Part shown: one piece after another, positions 26,397 through 35,810 of the stretch
How the letters are laid out: every line of letters starts with the position of its first letter
Position numbering within the stretch: position 1 is the stretch's first letter
Assembly: GCF_022606355.1 (NCBI RefSeq)
Contig: NZ_JAHHZQ010000003.1
Span: 620,001-684,000, forward strand
Source: Leifsonia shinshuensis
GTDB taxonomy: Bacteria > Actinomycetota > Actinomycetes > Actinomycetales > Microbacteriaceae
Reading direction: 5' to 3'
DNA: 64,000 nucleotides
The notes under the pieces: generated by a model
The model's database searches: none
Seen by the model: the letters and a program-made list of their open reading frames with translations, nothing else
Told to the model about the DNA's origin: nothing
Translations under genes and position numbers: made by a program

Positions 26397-28258
26397 CGGA
26401 GGCTCTTCCGGCGCGCACCTTTCCGGCGCGCACCTTCCCGGCGCGCACCTTCCCGGTCTGGGCTCCCGACGCCGGGTCCGTGTCGGTCGAGGTCGGTGGG
26501 CGGGGACGGCATGCGCTGCACCGCGTCGACGGCGGCTGGTGGCGTCTGCCGACCCCGCTCGAGGCAGGCCCGGACGCCCTCGACTACGGTTTCGTCATCG
26601 ACGGCGCCGGTCCGTACCCCGACCCGCGCTCACGACGCCAGCCCGACGGGGTGCACGCGCTCAGCCGCGAGTGGAGTCCCGCCGGCCACGCGTGGCGTGA
26701 CGAATCCTGGCGCTCCGACTCGCTCGTCGGCCGGGTGATCTACGAGCTGCACATCGGCACCTTCACACCGGAGGGGACGCTCGACGCCGCCGCAACGTGT
26801 CTCGACCAGCTGGTCGACCTCGGAGTCGAGGCCGTCGAGCTTCTGCCCGTCAACGCGTTCAACGGGACGCACGGCTGGGGCTACGACGGTGTGCTCTGGT
26901 TCGCCGTGCACGAGCCGTACGGCGGCCCGGACGCCTACCAGCGGTTCGTCGACGCGTGCCACGCGCACGGCATCGCCGTGATCCAGGACGTCGTGTACAA
27001 CCACCTCGGCCCGAGCGGAAACTACCTGCCGGTGTACGGCCCCTACCTGAGCGACGGACGCACCACGTGGGGCGCGTCCGTCAACCTCGACGGGCCGCGA
27101 TCAGACGAGGTGCGTCGGCTCATCCTCGACGACGCGGCGTTCTGGCTGGACGACATGCACGTCGACGGGCTGCGCCTCGACGCCGTCCACGCGCTGCACG
27201 ACAGCAGCGCCGAGCACATCCTGGAGGCCCTCGCCCGACAGGCGGCCGGCATCCGGGAACGCACGGGCCGGGCGGCGACGCTCATCGCCGAGAGCGACCT
27301 CAACGACCCCCGGCTGATCCGCGAGCGCCGCAGACACGGCTTCGGCCTCGACGCCCAGTGGGACGACGACGTGCACCACGCCGTCCACGCCAACCTCACC
27401 GGCGAGACCAGCGGCTACTACGCCGACTTCGCAGCGCCGGAGTCGCTCGTCGCGGTCTTCGAGCGCGGCTTCTTCCACGACGGCGGCTACTCCAGCTTCC
27501 GCGAGCGCCATCACGGCCGCCCGCTCGACGCCGAGATCCCGTTCACCCGCCTGGTCGCGTTCAGCCAGGACCACGACCAGATCGGCAACCGTGCGAGAGG
27601 CGACCGTCTGACGGCGACGCTCGGCGACGGCGCGCTCGCGGTGGCGGCGGCGCTCGTCCTCCTCGGCCCGTTCACGCCGATGCTGTTCATGGGCGAGGAG
27701 TGGGGCGCGACCACGCCGTGGCCGTTCTTCAGCTCGCACCCGGAGCCGGAGCTCGCGGAGGCGACGCGCACCGGCCGGATCGCCGAGTTCGCGCGCATGG
27801 GCTGGGACCCGGCCGTGGTGCCCGACCCCCAAGACCCGGCCACGTTCGAGAGCGCGCGGCTACGGTGGGGCGAGCGCGACGAGGCTGGGCACGCACAGTT
27901 GCTCGCCTGGTACCGCCGCCTGATCGAACTGCGCAGGGAGATCCCGGCCGAGGCCAGGGCGACAGCGGTGTCCTGCGTCGACGGCGTCTTCCGCTTCTCG
28001 CGGGGTGGGCTGAAGGTGGAGGCGGCGCTGCGCGGGGCCGGACTCGCCTCCGAAGGGTCGAGCGGATCCGGCACGCAGGCGAGCGAGCGCGCGGAAGCCG
28101 GTCCGGGGGCGGGCTCGGGGGCGGGCAGCGAGCCGGCTGCGCCGCGCGGTCCGGGGGCGGCAGGCGCGCTGACGGCGCCGTCCGGTCCGGGGGCGGGGGC
28201 ACGCCGACCGGCGGTCGTGATCGCGGCGTTCGGGGACGCCGTCCGCGTCAGCCGATGA
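26393..28258 (+). CDS. treZ: Malto-oligosyltrehalose trehalohydrolase
   Basis: Releases trehalose from the product of TreY. The protein has 621 residues. After a repetitive N-terminus (PARTF three times), the family opening [17 protein letters not shown] leads to a catalytic GH13 barrel. The nucleophile lies in [13 protein letters not shown] near residue 262, the acid in [13 protein letters not shown] near 299, and the third acid in [10 protein letters not shown] near 393. The stretch [13 protein letters not shown] is also typical. The last 75 residues include an unusual Gly/Pro/Ala-rich insertion before the conserved end. The ATG overlaps the treY stop, so the two are translationally coupled. 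Confidence 0.95.
   Translation: MTEALPARTFPARTFPARTFPVWAPDAGSVSVEVGGRGRHALHRVDGGWWRLPTPLEAGPDALDYGFVIDGAGPYPDPRSRRQPDGVHALSREWSPAGHAWRDESWRSDSLVGRVIYELHIGTFTPEGTLDAAATCLDQLVDLGVEAVELLPVNAFNGTHGWGYDGVLWFAVHEPYGGPDAYQRFVDACHAHGIAVIQDVVYNHLGPSGNYLPVYGPYLSDGRTTWGASVNLDGPRSDEVRRLILDDAAFWLDDMHVDGLRLDAVHALHDSSAEHILEALARQAAGIRERTGRAATLIAESDLNDPRLIRERRRHGFGLDAQWDDDVHHAVHANLTGETSGYYADFAAPESLVAVFERGFFHDGGYSSFRERHHGRPLDAEIPFTRLVAFSQDHDQIGNRARGDRLTATLGDGALAVAAALVLLGPFTPMLFMGEEWGATTPWPFFSSHPEPELAEATRTGRIAEFARMGWDPAVVPDPQDPATFESARLRWGERDEAGHAQLLAWYRRLIELRREIPAEARATAVSCVDGVFRFSRGGLKVEAALRGAGLASEGSSGSGTQASERAEAGPGAGSGAGSEPAAPRGPGAAGALTAPSGPGAGARRPAVVIAAFGDAVRVSR
26408..26452 (+). repeat. 15-bp tandem repeat, three units, in treZ
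   Basis: Three copies of CCGGCGCGCACCTTC with one base change, encoding the pentapeptide PARTF three times just after the start codon. Confidence 0.9.
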
Positions 28259-28267
28259 CCGGTCGGC

Positions 28268-29368
28268 TCACGGCCCGGCGGCCAGCCACACCACTGCGCC
28301 GGCGCCGAGCCCCGCCAGCACGCAGAGCGCCACCGCCACGGCCAGGATGCGCCGGAACATCACCGCCACGGCGGCGAACTCCCGCAGTGTCGCCGAGGGG
28401 ACGAAGTAGCGTGCGGTCTTCGCGCCCGTCGCCGCGGCGGCCAGTCCGACGCGGCGTGCGAGCATCGCCGAGCGCAGCACGTGGTAGTCGCTGGTCACGA
28501 TCAGGACGCGCGAACCCGGCAGGCGGGACTCGGCGATCACGCGCGAGAACAGCAGGTTCTGCTCGGTGTTCGTCGCCTCCGTCTCCGCCAGCACCCGGTC
28601 GGCCGGCACGCCGGCGTCCCGGAGGTACTCGGCCATCGCCTCGCCCTCCGAGCGCGGTTCATCGCTTCCGCGGCCTCCCGTCGGGATCAGCACGCAGTCC
28701 TCCCCCATCGAGTCTCGATCCGCCGTCGAGTCCCGATCCCCCGTCGAGCTCCGGGAGGAGTACAGCGCGATGGCGCGGTCGAGCCGAGAGCCCAGCAGGG
28801 GCGGCACCCGGCCGTCGACGAGACCCGCGCCGAGCACGACGATCGCGTCGTAGTCTCCGTCGCGCGCACGCCGGTAGACCACCCCGTAGACCAGGAAGAG
28901 CACGAAGAAGGAGGCGACGTACGTCGAAACGAGCCCGACGACCACGATGGACGCGATGAGGACGGCACGCAGGACGACCTCGTCGTGCGTCGAGAACAAC
29001 GCCGACAGCGCGAGGAACGCCACCACCGGCACCGCCAGGAGCGCGATCCCCGCGATCAGCGAGAGCCCGTTCCCGAGACTCCGGCGCTCCGAGCGGAGCA
29101 TCCGTACACCGTTGGCGATCAGGTAGCCGGCAAGGACCAGGATCCCCAGCGGCAACAGCGCGAGCGGGATCGTGAAGACGAAGAAGGTCGGGAGCGTCCC
29201 GTCCAGCCCGGCCAGCACGGCCAGCACGGCCAGCACCGAATCGATCGTGAAGTACGCGCCGAACGCCGCGACCACGCCGATGCTGAGGCGCCGGTTGTCC
29301 ACCCGCCACATGCGCACGGCGACCGCGAAGAAGGCGAGGGCCGCAGGCACGGTGAAGAGCAGGGCCAT
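28268..29368 (-). CDS. YdcF-like (DUF218) membrane protein
   Basis: A 366-residue protein with about six helices in the first 165 residues, then a DUF218/YdcF domain. The domain features are YDAIVVLGAGLVDGRVPPLL near 174-193, a short acidic repeat RDSTADRDSMGED, and the late ATNTEQNLLFSR and VTSDYHVLRSAMLARRVGL that form the conserved core. Relatives are linked to envelope and exopolysaccharide functions, but no enzyme activity is settled. It sits between treZ and glgX on the opposite strand. Confidence 0.8.
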   Translation of the reverse strand: MALLFTVPAALAFFAVAVRMWRVDNRRLSIGVVAAFGAYFTIDSVLAVLAVLAGLDGTLPTFFVFTIPLALLPLGILVLAGYLIANGVRMLRSERRSLGNGLSLIAGIALLAVPVVAFLALSALFSTHDEVVLRAVLIASIVVVGLVSTYVASFFVLFLVYGVVYRRARDGDYDAIVVLGAGLVDGRVPPLLGSRLDRAIALYSSRSSTGDRDSTADRDSMGEDCVLIPTGGRGSDEPRSEGEAMAEYLRDAGVPADRVLAETEATNTEQNLLFSRVIAESRLPGSRVLIVTSDYHVLRSAMLARRVGLAAAATGAKTARYFVPSATLREFAAVAVMFRRILAVAVALCVLAGLGAGAVVWLAAGP

Positions 29369-29476
29369 CAGTGCACCCTAACGCAGCGGCGAATAGCGGT
29401 CCGCCCCTCGTCTGTCAACCGCTTCCCGGGGCCGGGCCGTCCCGGGTAGCCTGTCGATCTATCGATCGGAGGCACC

Positions 29477-29581
29477 GTGCCCGAGCCCTGCCCCCAGCCC
29501 CGCGCGCCGCGCAGCCACCGCACTCACCACCCGCGCCGCGGGCAACGTCCGGACCCCCAGCTGCCACGGACGCGCCCGTGA
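29477..29581 (+). CDS. Possible 34-residue leader peptide or displaced GlgX N-terminus
   Basis: A GTG preceded by a strong GGAGG opens a 34-codon frame, proline- and arginine-rich, whose TGA overlaps the GTG of glgX by 4 bases. It could be a short upstream ORF coupling translation of glgX. Alternatively, the glgX frame here also encodes a Pro/Ala-rich stretch, and one extra C in the CCCCC run at about 29491 would fuse the two, making this the true start of GlgX. Confidence 0.35.
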   Translation: MPEPCPQPRAPRSHRTHHPRRGQRPDPQLPRTRP

Positions 29582-31620
29582 GCGGCGACGGATCGCTCCC
29601 GTATCCGCTCGGCCTCACCCTCGTCGAGGGCGGCGCCAACGTCGCCGTCTACAGCGAGAACGCCGACGCCGTCTTCGTCTCCCTCTTCGACGCGCGCGGA
29701 CGTGAGACGCGCACCGAACTGCGCCAGCGGACCGGGCACGTCTTCCACGGCTTCGTCGCCGGGCTCGTGCCCGGCACCCGGTACGGCCTCCGCGTCGCCG
29801 GCCCCTGGGATCCGGCCGAGGGCCTCCGCTTCTCCGCCGCCAAGGTGCTGCTTCCCCCGCACACCCGCGCCGTCACCGGGTCGTGGGACAACACCCAAGC
29901 CGTCTTCGGCCACCAGCTCGGTCGCCCGCGGCGACGCAGCGACACCAACGGAGCACGTCACGTCGCCCTCGGCATCGCCGTCGACCGCCAGGAGTTCGAC
30001 TGGGGCGACCACGCGCGCCCGCGCATCCCGCTCAGTGAGACCGTGATCTACGAGACGCACGTCAAGGGCTTCACCAAGCTCATGGAGTGGGTCCCGGAGG
30101 AGTTCCGCGGCACCTACGCCGGCCTCGCCCACCCCGCGGCGGTCGACTACCTCAAGAACCTCGGCGTCACCGCGGTCGAACTGCTGCCCGTCCACCAGTT
30201 CGTGCAGGACGCGCACCTGATCGAGAGGGGTCTCCGCAATTACTGGGGCTACAACTCCATCGGGTTCTTCGCCCCGCACAACGAGTACGCGGCGACGGGC
30301 GACACCGGCCACCAGGTCGACGAGTTCAAGGGGATGGTGAAGGCGCTGCACGCCGCCGGCCTCGAGGTCATCCTCGATGTGGTCTACAACCACACGGCTG
30401 AGGGCAACGACCTCGGTCCGACGTACAGCCTCAAGGGGATCGACAACCCCTCCTACTACCGGCTCGTCGAGGGCGACCGCGCCCACTACTTCGACACGAC
30501 CGGAACCGGCAACAGCGTCAACGTCAGCCACCCGGCCGCCCTGCAGCTGATCATGGACTCGCTGCGGTACTGGGTTGAGGACTACCACATCGACGGGTTC
30601 CGGTTCGATCTGGCCACGACGCTCACCCGCCAGGGCGGCGACGCGAGCCTGCACAGCGCCTTCCTCACCCTCATCCAACAGGACCCGACGCTCGCCAAGG
30701 TCAAGCTGATCGCCGAGCCCTGGGACGTCGCCGGCTACCAGCTGGGCGGCTTCCCCGCCGACTGGTCGGAGTGGAACGGCACATTCCGCGACGACGTGCG
30801 CGACTACTGGCGAGGCACGCCCGGCGTGCTCGCGACCCTGTCGCAGCGCGTCCTCGGAAGCCCGGACATCTACGAGGACTCGCGCCGCGCACCGCTCTCG
30901 AGCGTCAACTTCGTCACCGCACACGACGGCTTCACGCTCGCCGACCTCACCAGCTACACCGAGAAGCACAACGAGGCGAACGGCGAAGACAACCGCGACG
31001 GCGAATCCGACAACCGCTCCGACAACTACGGTGTGGAGGGGCCGACCGACGACGAGGGGATCCTCGCCTTCCGCACCCGGCAGCGCAAGAACCTCCTGGC
31101 CACCGTGCTGCTGTCGGCCGGCGTGCCGATGATCCTCGGCGGCGACGAGATCGGCCGTACCCAGCAGGGCAACAACAACGCGTACTGCCAGGACAACGAG
31201 ATCTCCTGGTACGACTGGCAGAACGCCGACTGGGACCTGCACGAGTTCACGTCGGCGCTCATCCGGCTGCGCCGGGCGGAGCCGGCGCTGCGGCCCGAGT
31301 GGTACCGCCACGCACCCGACGTGGGCGGACCCGACACCGTGCTGATCGTGCGCGCCGACGGTGAGCCGTTCGCCGACGCCGACTGGTCCGACATCGAGGC
31401 GCGTTCGATCGCGTTCGTGCTCATGCACGAGGGCGCCGACGCGTTCCTCCTGCTGCTGAACGCGGCAAGGAACGGCGTCGAGTTCGTCCTCCCCGACCCG
31501 CCCGGAGGCCACTGGGCGCTCGAACTGAGCAGCGATCCCGACCTCGCCCTGAACGACGGCGAGAGCGTCATCGTCGGCGAGACCGCCTTCGCGCTGTTCC
31601 GATCGGCGGTGGCCTCGTGA
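29578..31620 (+). CDS. glgX: Glycogen debranching enzyme (GlgX/TreX type)
   Basis: Hydrolyses alpha-1,6 branches of glycogen to supply linear chains for TreY/TreZ. The 680-residue protein has an N-terminal CBM48-like domain (SLPYPLGLTLVEGGANVAVY), then the GH13 barrel with KGFTKLMEWVPEEFRGTYAG. The nucleophile lies in HIDGFRFDLATTL near residue 344, the acid in LIAEPWDVAG near 380, and the third acid in VTAHDGFTLADL near 448. The motif GDEIGRTQQGNNNAYCQDNE is characteristic. The GTG was chosen because it gives the standard N-terminus, but see the upstream reading at 29477. It is coupled by GTGA to the kinase gene. Confidence 0.92.
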   Translation: MSGDGSLPYPLGLTLVEGGANVAVYSENADAVFVSLFDARGRETRTELRQRTGHVFHGFVAGLVPGTRYGLRVAGPWDPAEGLRFSAAKVLLPPHTRAVTGSWDNTQAVFGHQLGRPRRRSDTNGARHVALGIAVDRQEFDWGDHARPRIPLSETVIYETHVKGFTKLMEWVPEEFRGTYAGLAHPAAVDYLKNLGVTAVELLPVHQFVQDAHLIERGLRNYWGYNSIGFFAPHNEYAATGDTGHQVDEFKGMVKALHAAGLEVILDVVYNHTAEGNDLGPTYSLKGIDNPSYYRLVEGDRAHYFDTTGTGNSVNVSHPAALQLIMDSLRYWVEDYHIDGFRFDLATTLTRQGGDASLHSAFLTLIQQDPTLAKVKLIAEPWDVAGYQLGGFPADWSEWNGTFRDDVRDYWRGTPGVLATLSQRVLGSPDIYEDSRRAPLSSVNFVTAHDGFTLADLTSYTEKHNEANGEDNRDGESDNRSDNYGVEGPTDDEGILAFRTRQRKNLLATVLLSAGVPMILGGDEIGRTQQGNNNAYCQDNEISWYDWQNADWDLHEFTSALIRLRRAEPALRPEWYRHAPDVGGPDTVLIVRADGEPFADADWSDIEARSIAFVLMHEGADAFLLLLNAARNGVEFVLPDPPGGHWALELSSDPDLALNDGESVIVGETAFALFRSAVAS

Positions 31621-32480
31621 GCGAGCACGCCGTCCCGGCACTGCTGGGCCGCTACCGCCCGCAGACCCTCATCGGTCGCGGCGGGGAGGCGAGCATCTTC
31701 AAGGCGACGGACGAGATCCTCGACAGGGAGGTCGCGATCAAGCTCTACCGCTCGGGCGGTGAGGACGAGATGGCGCAGTACCGGACGGAGCAGACTGCCC
31801 TGGCCCGGCTGAGCCACCACGGCATCGTCTCGCTGATCGATGCCGGCATCGACTACTCGGCGCCGAACGACCCGCGACCGTTCCTGGTCATGGAGCTGGT
31901 GTCGGGAAGCGACCTCGCCACGACCCTCGGCCAGCGCGCGCTGACCACAGAGGAGATCGCGGAGGTCGCGTACGACCTGGCCGAAGCGCTGGAGTACGTG
32001 CACGCGAACGGGGTCGTGCACCGCGACATCAAGCCGTCGAATGTGATGCTGGTCACCTACGGCACCACCACGTTCCGGGCCAGAGCGCGCCTGACCGACT
32101 TCGGTATCGCCGGCGGCATCCTGGCCTCGGATCAGACCGAGGCGGAGGGCAAGACCACGACCGGCACGGCCGCGTACCTGAGTCCGGAGCAGGCGTCGCT
32201 CAGGACGGCGACGCCCGCCAGCGATGTCTATTCGCTCGGGTTGGTGCTGCTGGAGTGCTTCACGCACGAGGTCACCTTCCCGGGCGAAGCCGTCGAGGCG
32301 GCGCTCGCCCGGCTGACGGTCGACCCGCCCGTTCCGGACGACCTCCCCGGCGAGTGGACCACGCTGCTGCGCGCGATGACCGCCCGCGACCCGTCCGCCA
32401 GGCCGACCACGGCCCAGCTCACCCCGGCCTTCCGCGAGGCGATCATGGCCGCCGCCTCCACCACTCCCACCACCCCCTGA
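31617..32480 (+). CDS. Soluble Ser/Thr protein kinase
   Basis: A 287-residue kinase domain with no membrane segment or PASTA repeat, unlike PknA/PknB. The glycine loop is IGRGGEASIFKA (about 19-30), the lysine is in VAIKLY (about 41), the catalytic loop is VVHRDIKPSNVML (about 133-145), DFG is near 162 and TGTAAYLSPEQ is near 180. The GTG overlaps the glgX stop, so it is made with the debranching enzyme and may phosphorylate glycogen or trehalose enzymes (inference). It is convergent with a nitrilase gene 11 bases away. Confidence 0.88.
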   Translation: MSEHAVPALLGRYRPQTLIGRGGEASIFKATDEILDREVAIKLYRSGGEDEMAQYRTEQTALARLSHHGIVSLIDAGIDYSAPNDPRPFLVMELVSGSDLATTLGQRALTTEEIAEVAYDLAEALEYVHANGVVHRDIKPSNVMLVTYGTTTFRARARLTDFGIAGGILASDQTEAEGKTTTGTAAYLSPEQASLRTATPASDVYSLGLVLLECFTHEVTFPGEAVEAALARLTVDPPVPDDLPGEWTTLLRAMTARDPSARPTTAQLTPAFREAIMAAASTTPTTP

Positions 32481-32491
32481 CGCGACGTGGC

Positions 32492-33277
32492 TCACAGCCT
32501 CCGGAGGCGGAGGGCGGGGTCGCGGTCGCGGGCGGCGGTGGCCTCGGCGGGGTCGACGTCGGCGACCAGGACAGTGGGAGTGCCCTCGGCCTCGACGCGC
32601 AGGTCGCCGTGCGGGTCGGCGAGCAGGCTGTGGCCGACGGAGATCGGCTCCGCGTGGGACACGGCCGCGGCGAAGCAGCCGTTCTCGATCGCCCGCGCCA
32701 TCGCCAAGGTGCGCCACTGCTCCACTTTGTACGGGCCGGGCACCCACGACGAGCAGACCGCGAGCAGGTCGGCGCCGGCATCGACGAGCGCGCGACCGAG
32801 CTCGGGGAACCGGAGGTCGTAGCAGGTCATCAGGCCGACGGTCACCCCGGCCGCCTCGAAGACGACGGGCACCGGCTGGGGCGCGGGCGCGATCCACTCC
32901 GACTCGCGGAATCCGAACGAGTCGAAGAGGTGGATCTTGCGATAGCGGGCGAGCAGGCGGCCGTCGGTCCCGAAGGCCGCGAGCGTGTTGAACGGCCGCG
33001 GGTCGCCCGTGTCGTCCGAGCGCTCGACCATCCCCGCCACGACCGTAATACGGCGGGAGGCCGCCAGCTCGGCGACCGCGCTGCCGAAGCGGCCGTCGAG
33101 CGGCTCGGCGACTCCGGCGAAGCTGGCATCGACCATCTTCTTCTCGTACATCGCGTACTCCGGCAGCAGCACCAGTTCCGCTCCCCGGTCCGCCGCGCGC
33201 GCGACGGCGTCGCCGACAGCCCGGAGGTTGCCTGCGACGTCGTCGTCCGACGCGAGTTGGGCGAGGGCGAGCCGCAT
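32492..33277 (-). CDS. Nitrilase-superfamily carbon-nitrogen hydrolase
   Basis: A 261-residue cytoplasmic amidase. The catalytic Glu is at about 40 (LLPEYAMYE), the Lys at about 114 (YRKIHLFDS) and the Cys at about 152 (TCYDLRFPE), all in family spacing. The pattern resembles branch 10 deaminated-glutathione or omega-amidases. It lies 2 bases after the permease gene, and a second nitrilase gene precedes that, so it works with them on an imported amide. The substrate is unknown. Confidence 0.88.
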   Translation of the reverse strand: MRLALAQLASDDDVAGNLRAVGDAVARAADRGAELVLLPEYAMYEKKMVDASFAGVAEPLDGRFGSAVAELAASRRITVVAGMVERSDDTGDPRPFNTLAAFGTDGRLLARYRKIHLFDSFGFRESEWIAPAPQPVPVVFEAAGVTVGLMTCYDLRFPELGRALVDAGADLLAVCSSWVPGPYKVEQWRTLAMARAIENGCFAAAVSHAEPISVGHSLLADPHGDLRVEAEGTPTVLVADVDPAEATAARDRDPALRLRRL

Positions 33278-33279
33278 CC

Positions 33280-34749
33280 TTACTCCGGGGCCCGGGCGGA
33301 GGCCGGCGTGGAGCCGGAGGCCGGGGCGGAGGCGGCCGCCTGCTCGGCGGGCGCGGTCACCCGGTCGGCAGGCGGAGCGTCCGCGACCTCCCCGTCGGCC
33401 TCGTCGTAGGCGATCTCGGGCGGCAGCTGACGGAAGCCCTTCGTCACGATCGCCAGCACGATGATGCCCAGCACGAGCCAGCTGAGACCCAGGACGATGG
33501 CGTTGATGTCGAGCCGCGTCAGCAGGTAGCCGGTGACGATCGCCCCGACCGCCGGGAGCACCACGTACAGGACCACGTTGTGGCGGTGGCCCGCCCTCCG
33601 CTGGCGGAAGTAGTACACGATCACCGACACGTTCACCATCGTGAAGGCGACGAAGGCGCCGAAGTTGATGAACGACGTGGAAGTCGCGACGTCGAGGAAC
33701 ATCGCCACCAACCCGACGACGCCGATGATCACCAGGTTGACGACGGGCGAGCGGAACCGTCGGCTGAGCTCGCCGAAGACCTTGCGGGGCAGCGCGCCGT
33801 CACGTCCCATCGCGAACATCAGCCGCGCGGCGGAGGCCTGCGCAGCGAGCCCGGAGGCGAACTGCGCGACGACGAGACCCGCGATGAAGATCGAGCCGAA
33901 GATGTTGCCGCCGATGGTGATGGCGATATCGAACGCGGCCGAGGACGCGTCGTGGAACTGGCCTCCGGGGTGCACGAGCTGTGTCGTGTACGAGACCAGG
34001 ATGAAGATGACCCCGCCGATCAGGGCGATCAGCAGGATGGCCCGCGGGACCGTCTTGCGCGGCTCGATCGTCTCCTCGGTGAACGTCGTCACCGCGTCGA
34101 ACCCGAGGAACGAGTACGCCGCGATCGCCGCGCCCGCGGTCACGCCCTGGAACGTCGCCGTCGAGTTCAGGAACGGCCCGGCCGAGAACAGCCCGGCCGC
34201 TCCCTGGTTCGCCACGACCGACCCGATCGACAGGCCGACGAACACCACGATGACCAGCACCTGGAACGCCATCAGGATGTAGTTCGTGCGGTCGGCCACC
34301 TTGATGCCGAGGATGTTCAGCAGTGTGGTGACGATGATGAATCCGAGGATCCACACCCATCCCGGCACGGCAGGGAACTGCGCCTCCAGGTAGGCCGCGC
34401 CGATCAGCCAGATCACCATCGGCAGGAACAGGTAGTCGAGCAGCACCGCCCAGCCCACGAGGAACCCGACGCGCGGGTCGATCGTGCGGCGCACGTACGT
34501 GTAGGCCGAGCCCGCCACCGGGTAGGCGGCGGCCATCCTCCCGTAGCTGGAGGCGGTGAACAGCATCGCGACCAGCGCGACCAGATAGGCGGAGGCGCTC
34601 GCGCCCCCGGTGGTCTCGGCCACGACGCCGAAGATCCCGAGGACGATCAGCGGCGTCATGTAGGCCAGGCCGAAGAGGACGAGCGACGGGAGGCGGAGGG
34701 TCCGGGCCAGCGACGGCTGGGCGGAGGCGGGAGCAGGAGCAGTGGACAT
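33280..34749 (-). CDS. APC-family amino acid/amide permease
   Basis: A 489-residue membrane transporter with about 12 helices and the family stretch PVAGSAYTYVRRTIDPRVGF near helix 3, plus GFDAVTTFTEETIEPRKTVP near the middle. The C-terminal 45 residues are hydrophilic and Ala/Pro-rich. It lies between two nitrilase genes on the same strand, so it probably imports their substrate. A paralogue is encoded at 39961-41364. Confidence 0.88.
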   Translation of the reverse strand: MSTAPAPASAQPSLARTLRLPSLVLFGLAYMTPLIVLGIFGVVAETTGGASASAYLVALVAMLFTASSYGRMAAAYPVAGSAYTYVRRTIDPRVGFLVGWAVLLDYLFLPMVIWLIGAAYLEAQFPAVPGWVWILGFIIVTTLLNILGIKVADRTNYILMAFQVLVIVVFVGLSIGSVVANQGAAGLFSAGPFLNSTATFQGVTAGAAIAAYSFLGFDAVTTFTEETIEPRKTVPRAILLIALIGGVIFILVSYTTQLVHPGGQFHDASSAAFDIAITIGGNIFGSIFIAGLVVAQFASGLAAQASAARLMFAMGRDGALPRKVFGELSRRFRSPVVNLVIIGVVGLVAMFLDVATSTSFINFGAFVAFTMVNVSVIVYYFRQRRAGHRHNVVLYVVLPAVGAIVTGYLLTRLDINAIVLGLSWLVLGIIVLAIVTKGFRQLPPEIAYDEADGEVADAPPADRVTAPAEQAAASAPASGSTPASARAPE

Positions 34750-34760
34750 GCCGGGATCCT

Positions 34761-35702
34761 TCACAGGAGAGGCTGACGGGAGGGGGTGGAGCTCGCGGGG
34801 GTGGGACGGGATTGCTCGGCCGGTGCTGCGGCCGATGGCGTGGCCCGCACCCGCCAGGTCGCCGGGTCGATCCGGCCGGCGTAGAGCGGGAGCGGGATCG
34901 CCGCATCGCCCGGACGGAACTGCGACCACATGCGGTTGACGCCGGCGGTGCCGTGCTCCCGCACGCGGGTGACCTGGTCGAGATCCAGCGGCACGGCGAG
35001 GACGGTCTCGCCGTCCCCGTGCGACTCCGCGAGCACGGCGCCCTCGGGGTCGACGACGATGGAGCGGCCACGGCCGACGGGGCCGGCCGTGTTGACGCTC
35101 ACGGTGAAGACCTGGTTGGTGATCGAGTTCGCCCGCGCGAGCACGACCTCCTGTTCGCGGTCGGGCGTCGTCGTCTTCACGACGTTCACGATCACCTCGG
35201 CGCCGAGCCAGGCGAGGTGCCTGCTGACCTCCGGGAACCAGGCGTCGTAGCAGATGTCCAGCCCGACGATGCTGCCGTCGAGGCCGAAGACCACGAACCG
35301 GTCGCCGGGCACGTACGGCTCGTAGGGGCGCCACGGGAAGATCTTGCGGTAGCTCGCGGCGAGCTCGCCGTTCGGAGCGAACGCCAGTGCGGTGTTGAAG
35401 AGCTCGCCCTGTGGCCCGCGCTCGCAGATGCTGCCGGGCACCAGCCAGACGCCCGCGTCGGCGGCGATCGTGCCGAGCCGGCGCACCAGCTCGCCGTCGA
35501 GCGGTACGGCGGACGCTTCGAGCGCATGGGTGCGCTCGTGCTCGGGCAGCTGGTCGGCGCCGAAGAGGTGGAGCTCGGGGTAGACGACGAGCTGTGCGCC
35601 GTCGGCGGCGTGCCTGGCGACGTCCGCCGCGAACGGCGCGAGGTCGGCGCCGATCGTGCGGGGCGCGGTCTGGACGCCGGCGACGGTCAGGTGACCCGGC
35701 AT
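34761..35702 (-). CDS. Nitrilase-superfamily carbon-nitrogen hydrolase
   Basis: The first gene of the permease operon, 313 residues. The catalytic Glu at about 43 (VYPELHLFG), Lys at about 120 (YRKIFPWRPYEP) and Cys at about 151 (DICYDAWFPEV) are in family spacing. The C-terminal 40 residues are proline-rich and outside the usual fold. The sequence differs clearly from the second nitrilase of the operon, so the two may act on successive or different amides. The ATG lies 55 bases from a GATCA/TGATC palindrome shared with the divergent GntR gene. Confidence 0.88.
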   Translation of the reverse strand: MPGHLTVAGVQTAPRTIGADLAPFAADVARHAADGAQLVVYPELHLFGADQLPEHERTHALEASAVPLDGELVRRLGTIAADAGVWLVPGSICERGPQGELFNTALAFAPNGELAASYRKIFPWRPYEPYVPGDRFVVFGLDGSIVGLDICYDAWFPEVSRHLAWLGAEVIVNVVKTTTPDREQEVVLARANSITNQVFTVSVNTAGPVGRGRSIVVDPEGAVLAESHGDGETVLAVPLDLDQVTRVREHGTAGVNRMWSQFRPGDAAIPLPLYAGRIDPATWRVRATPSAAAPAEQSRPTPASSTPSRQPLL

Positions 35703-35756
35703 GGCGGACCTCCATTGGTCGGGGACGGGTGGGGGGAAGTGCTGGGAAACAAAATA

Positions 35757-35769
35757 GATCAATATGATC
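35757..35769. promoter_or_regulatory. Operator-like inverted repeat between nitrilase operon and GntR gene
   Basis: GATCA-ATA-TGATC in an AT-rich interval between divergent starts (35702 and 35811), extended by weaker symmetry on both sides (AAAT...ATTT). This is the size expected for a FadR-type dimer site. Confidence 0.55.
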
Positions 35770-35810
35770 GAATTTGTCCACCCCTGGCTCGCATCCCTAT
35801 GCTGGAGGCC

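Noticed and set aside
24878-28258. An 1126-codon open frame spanning treY and treZ
   Set aside because: The first part is an arginine-rich shadow of treY; the real treZ starts at 26393 with the ATGA overlap.
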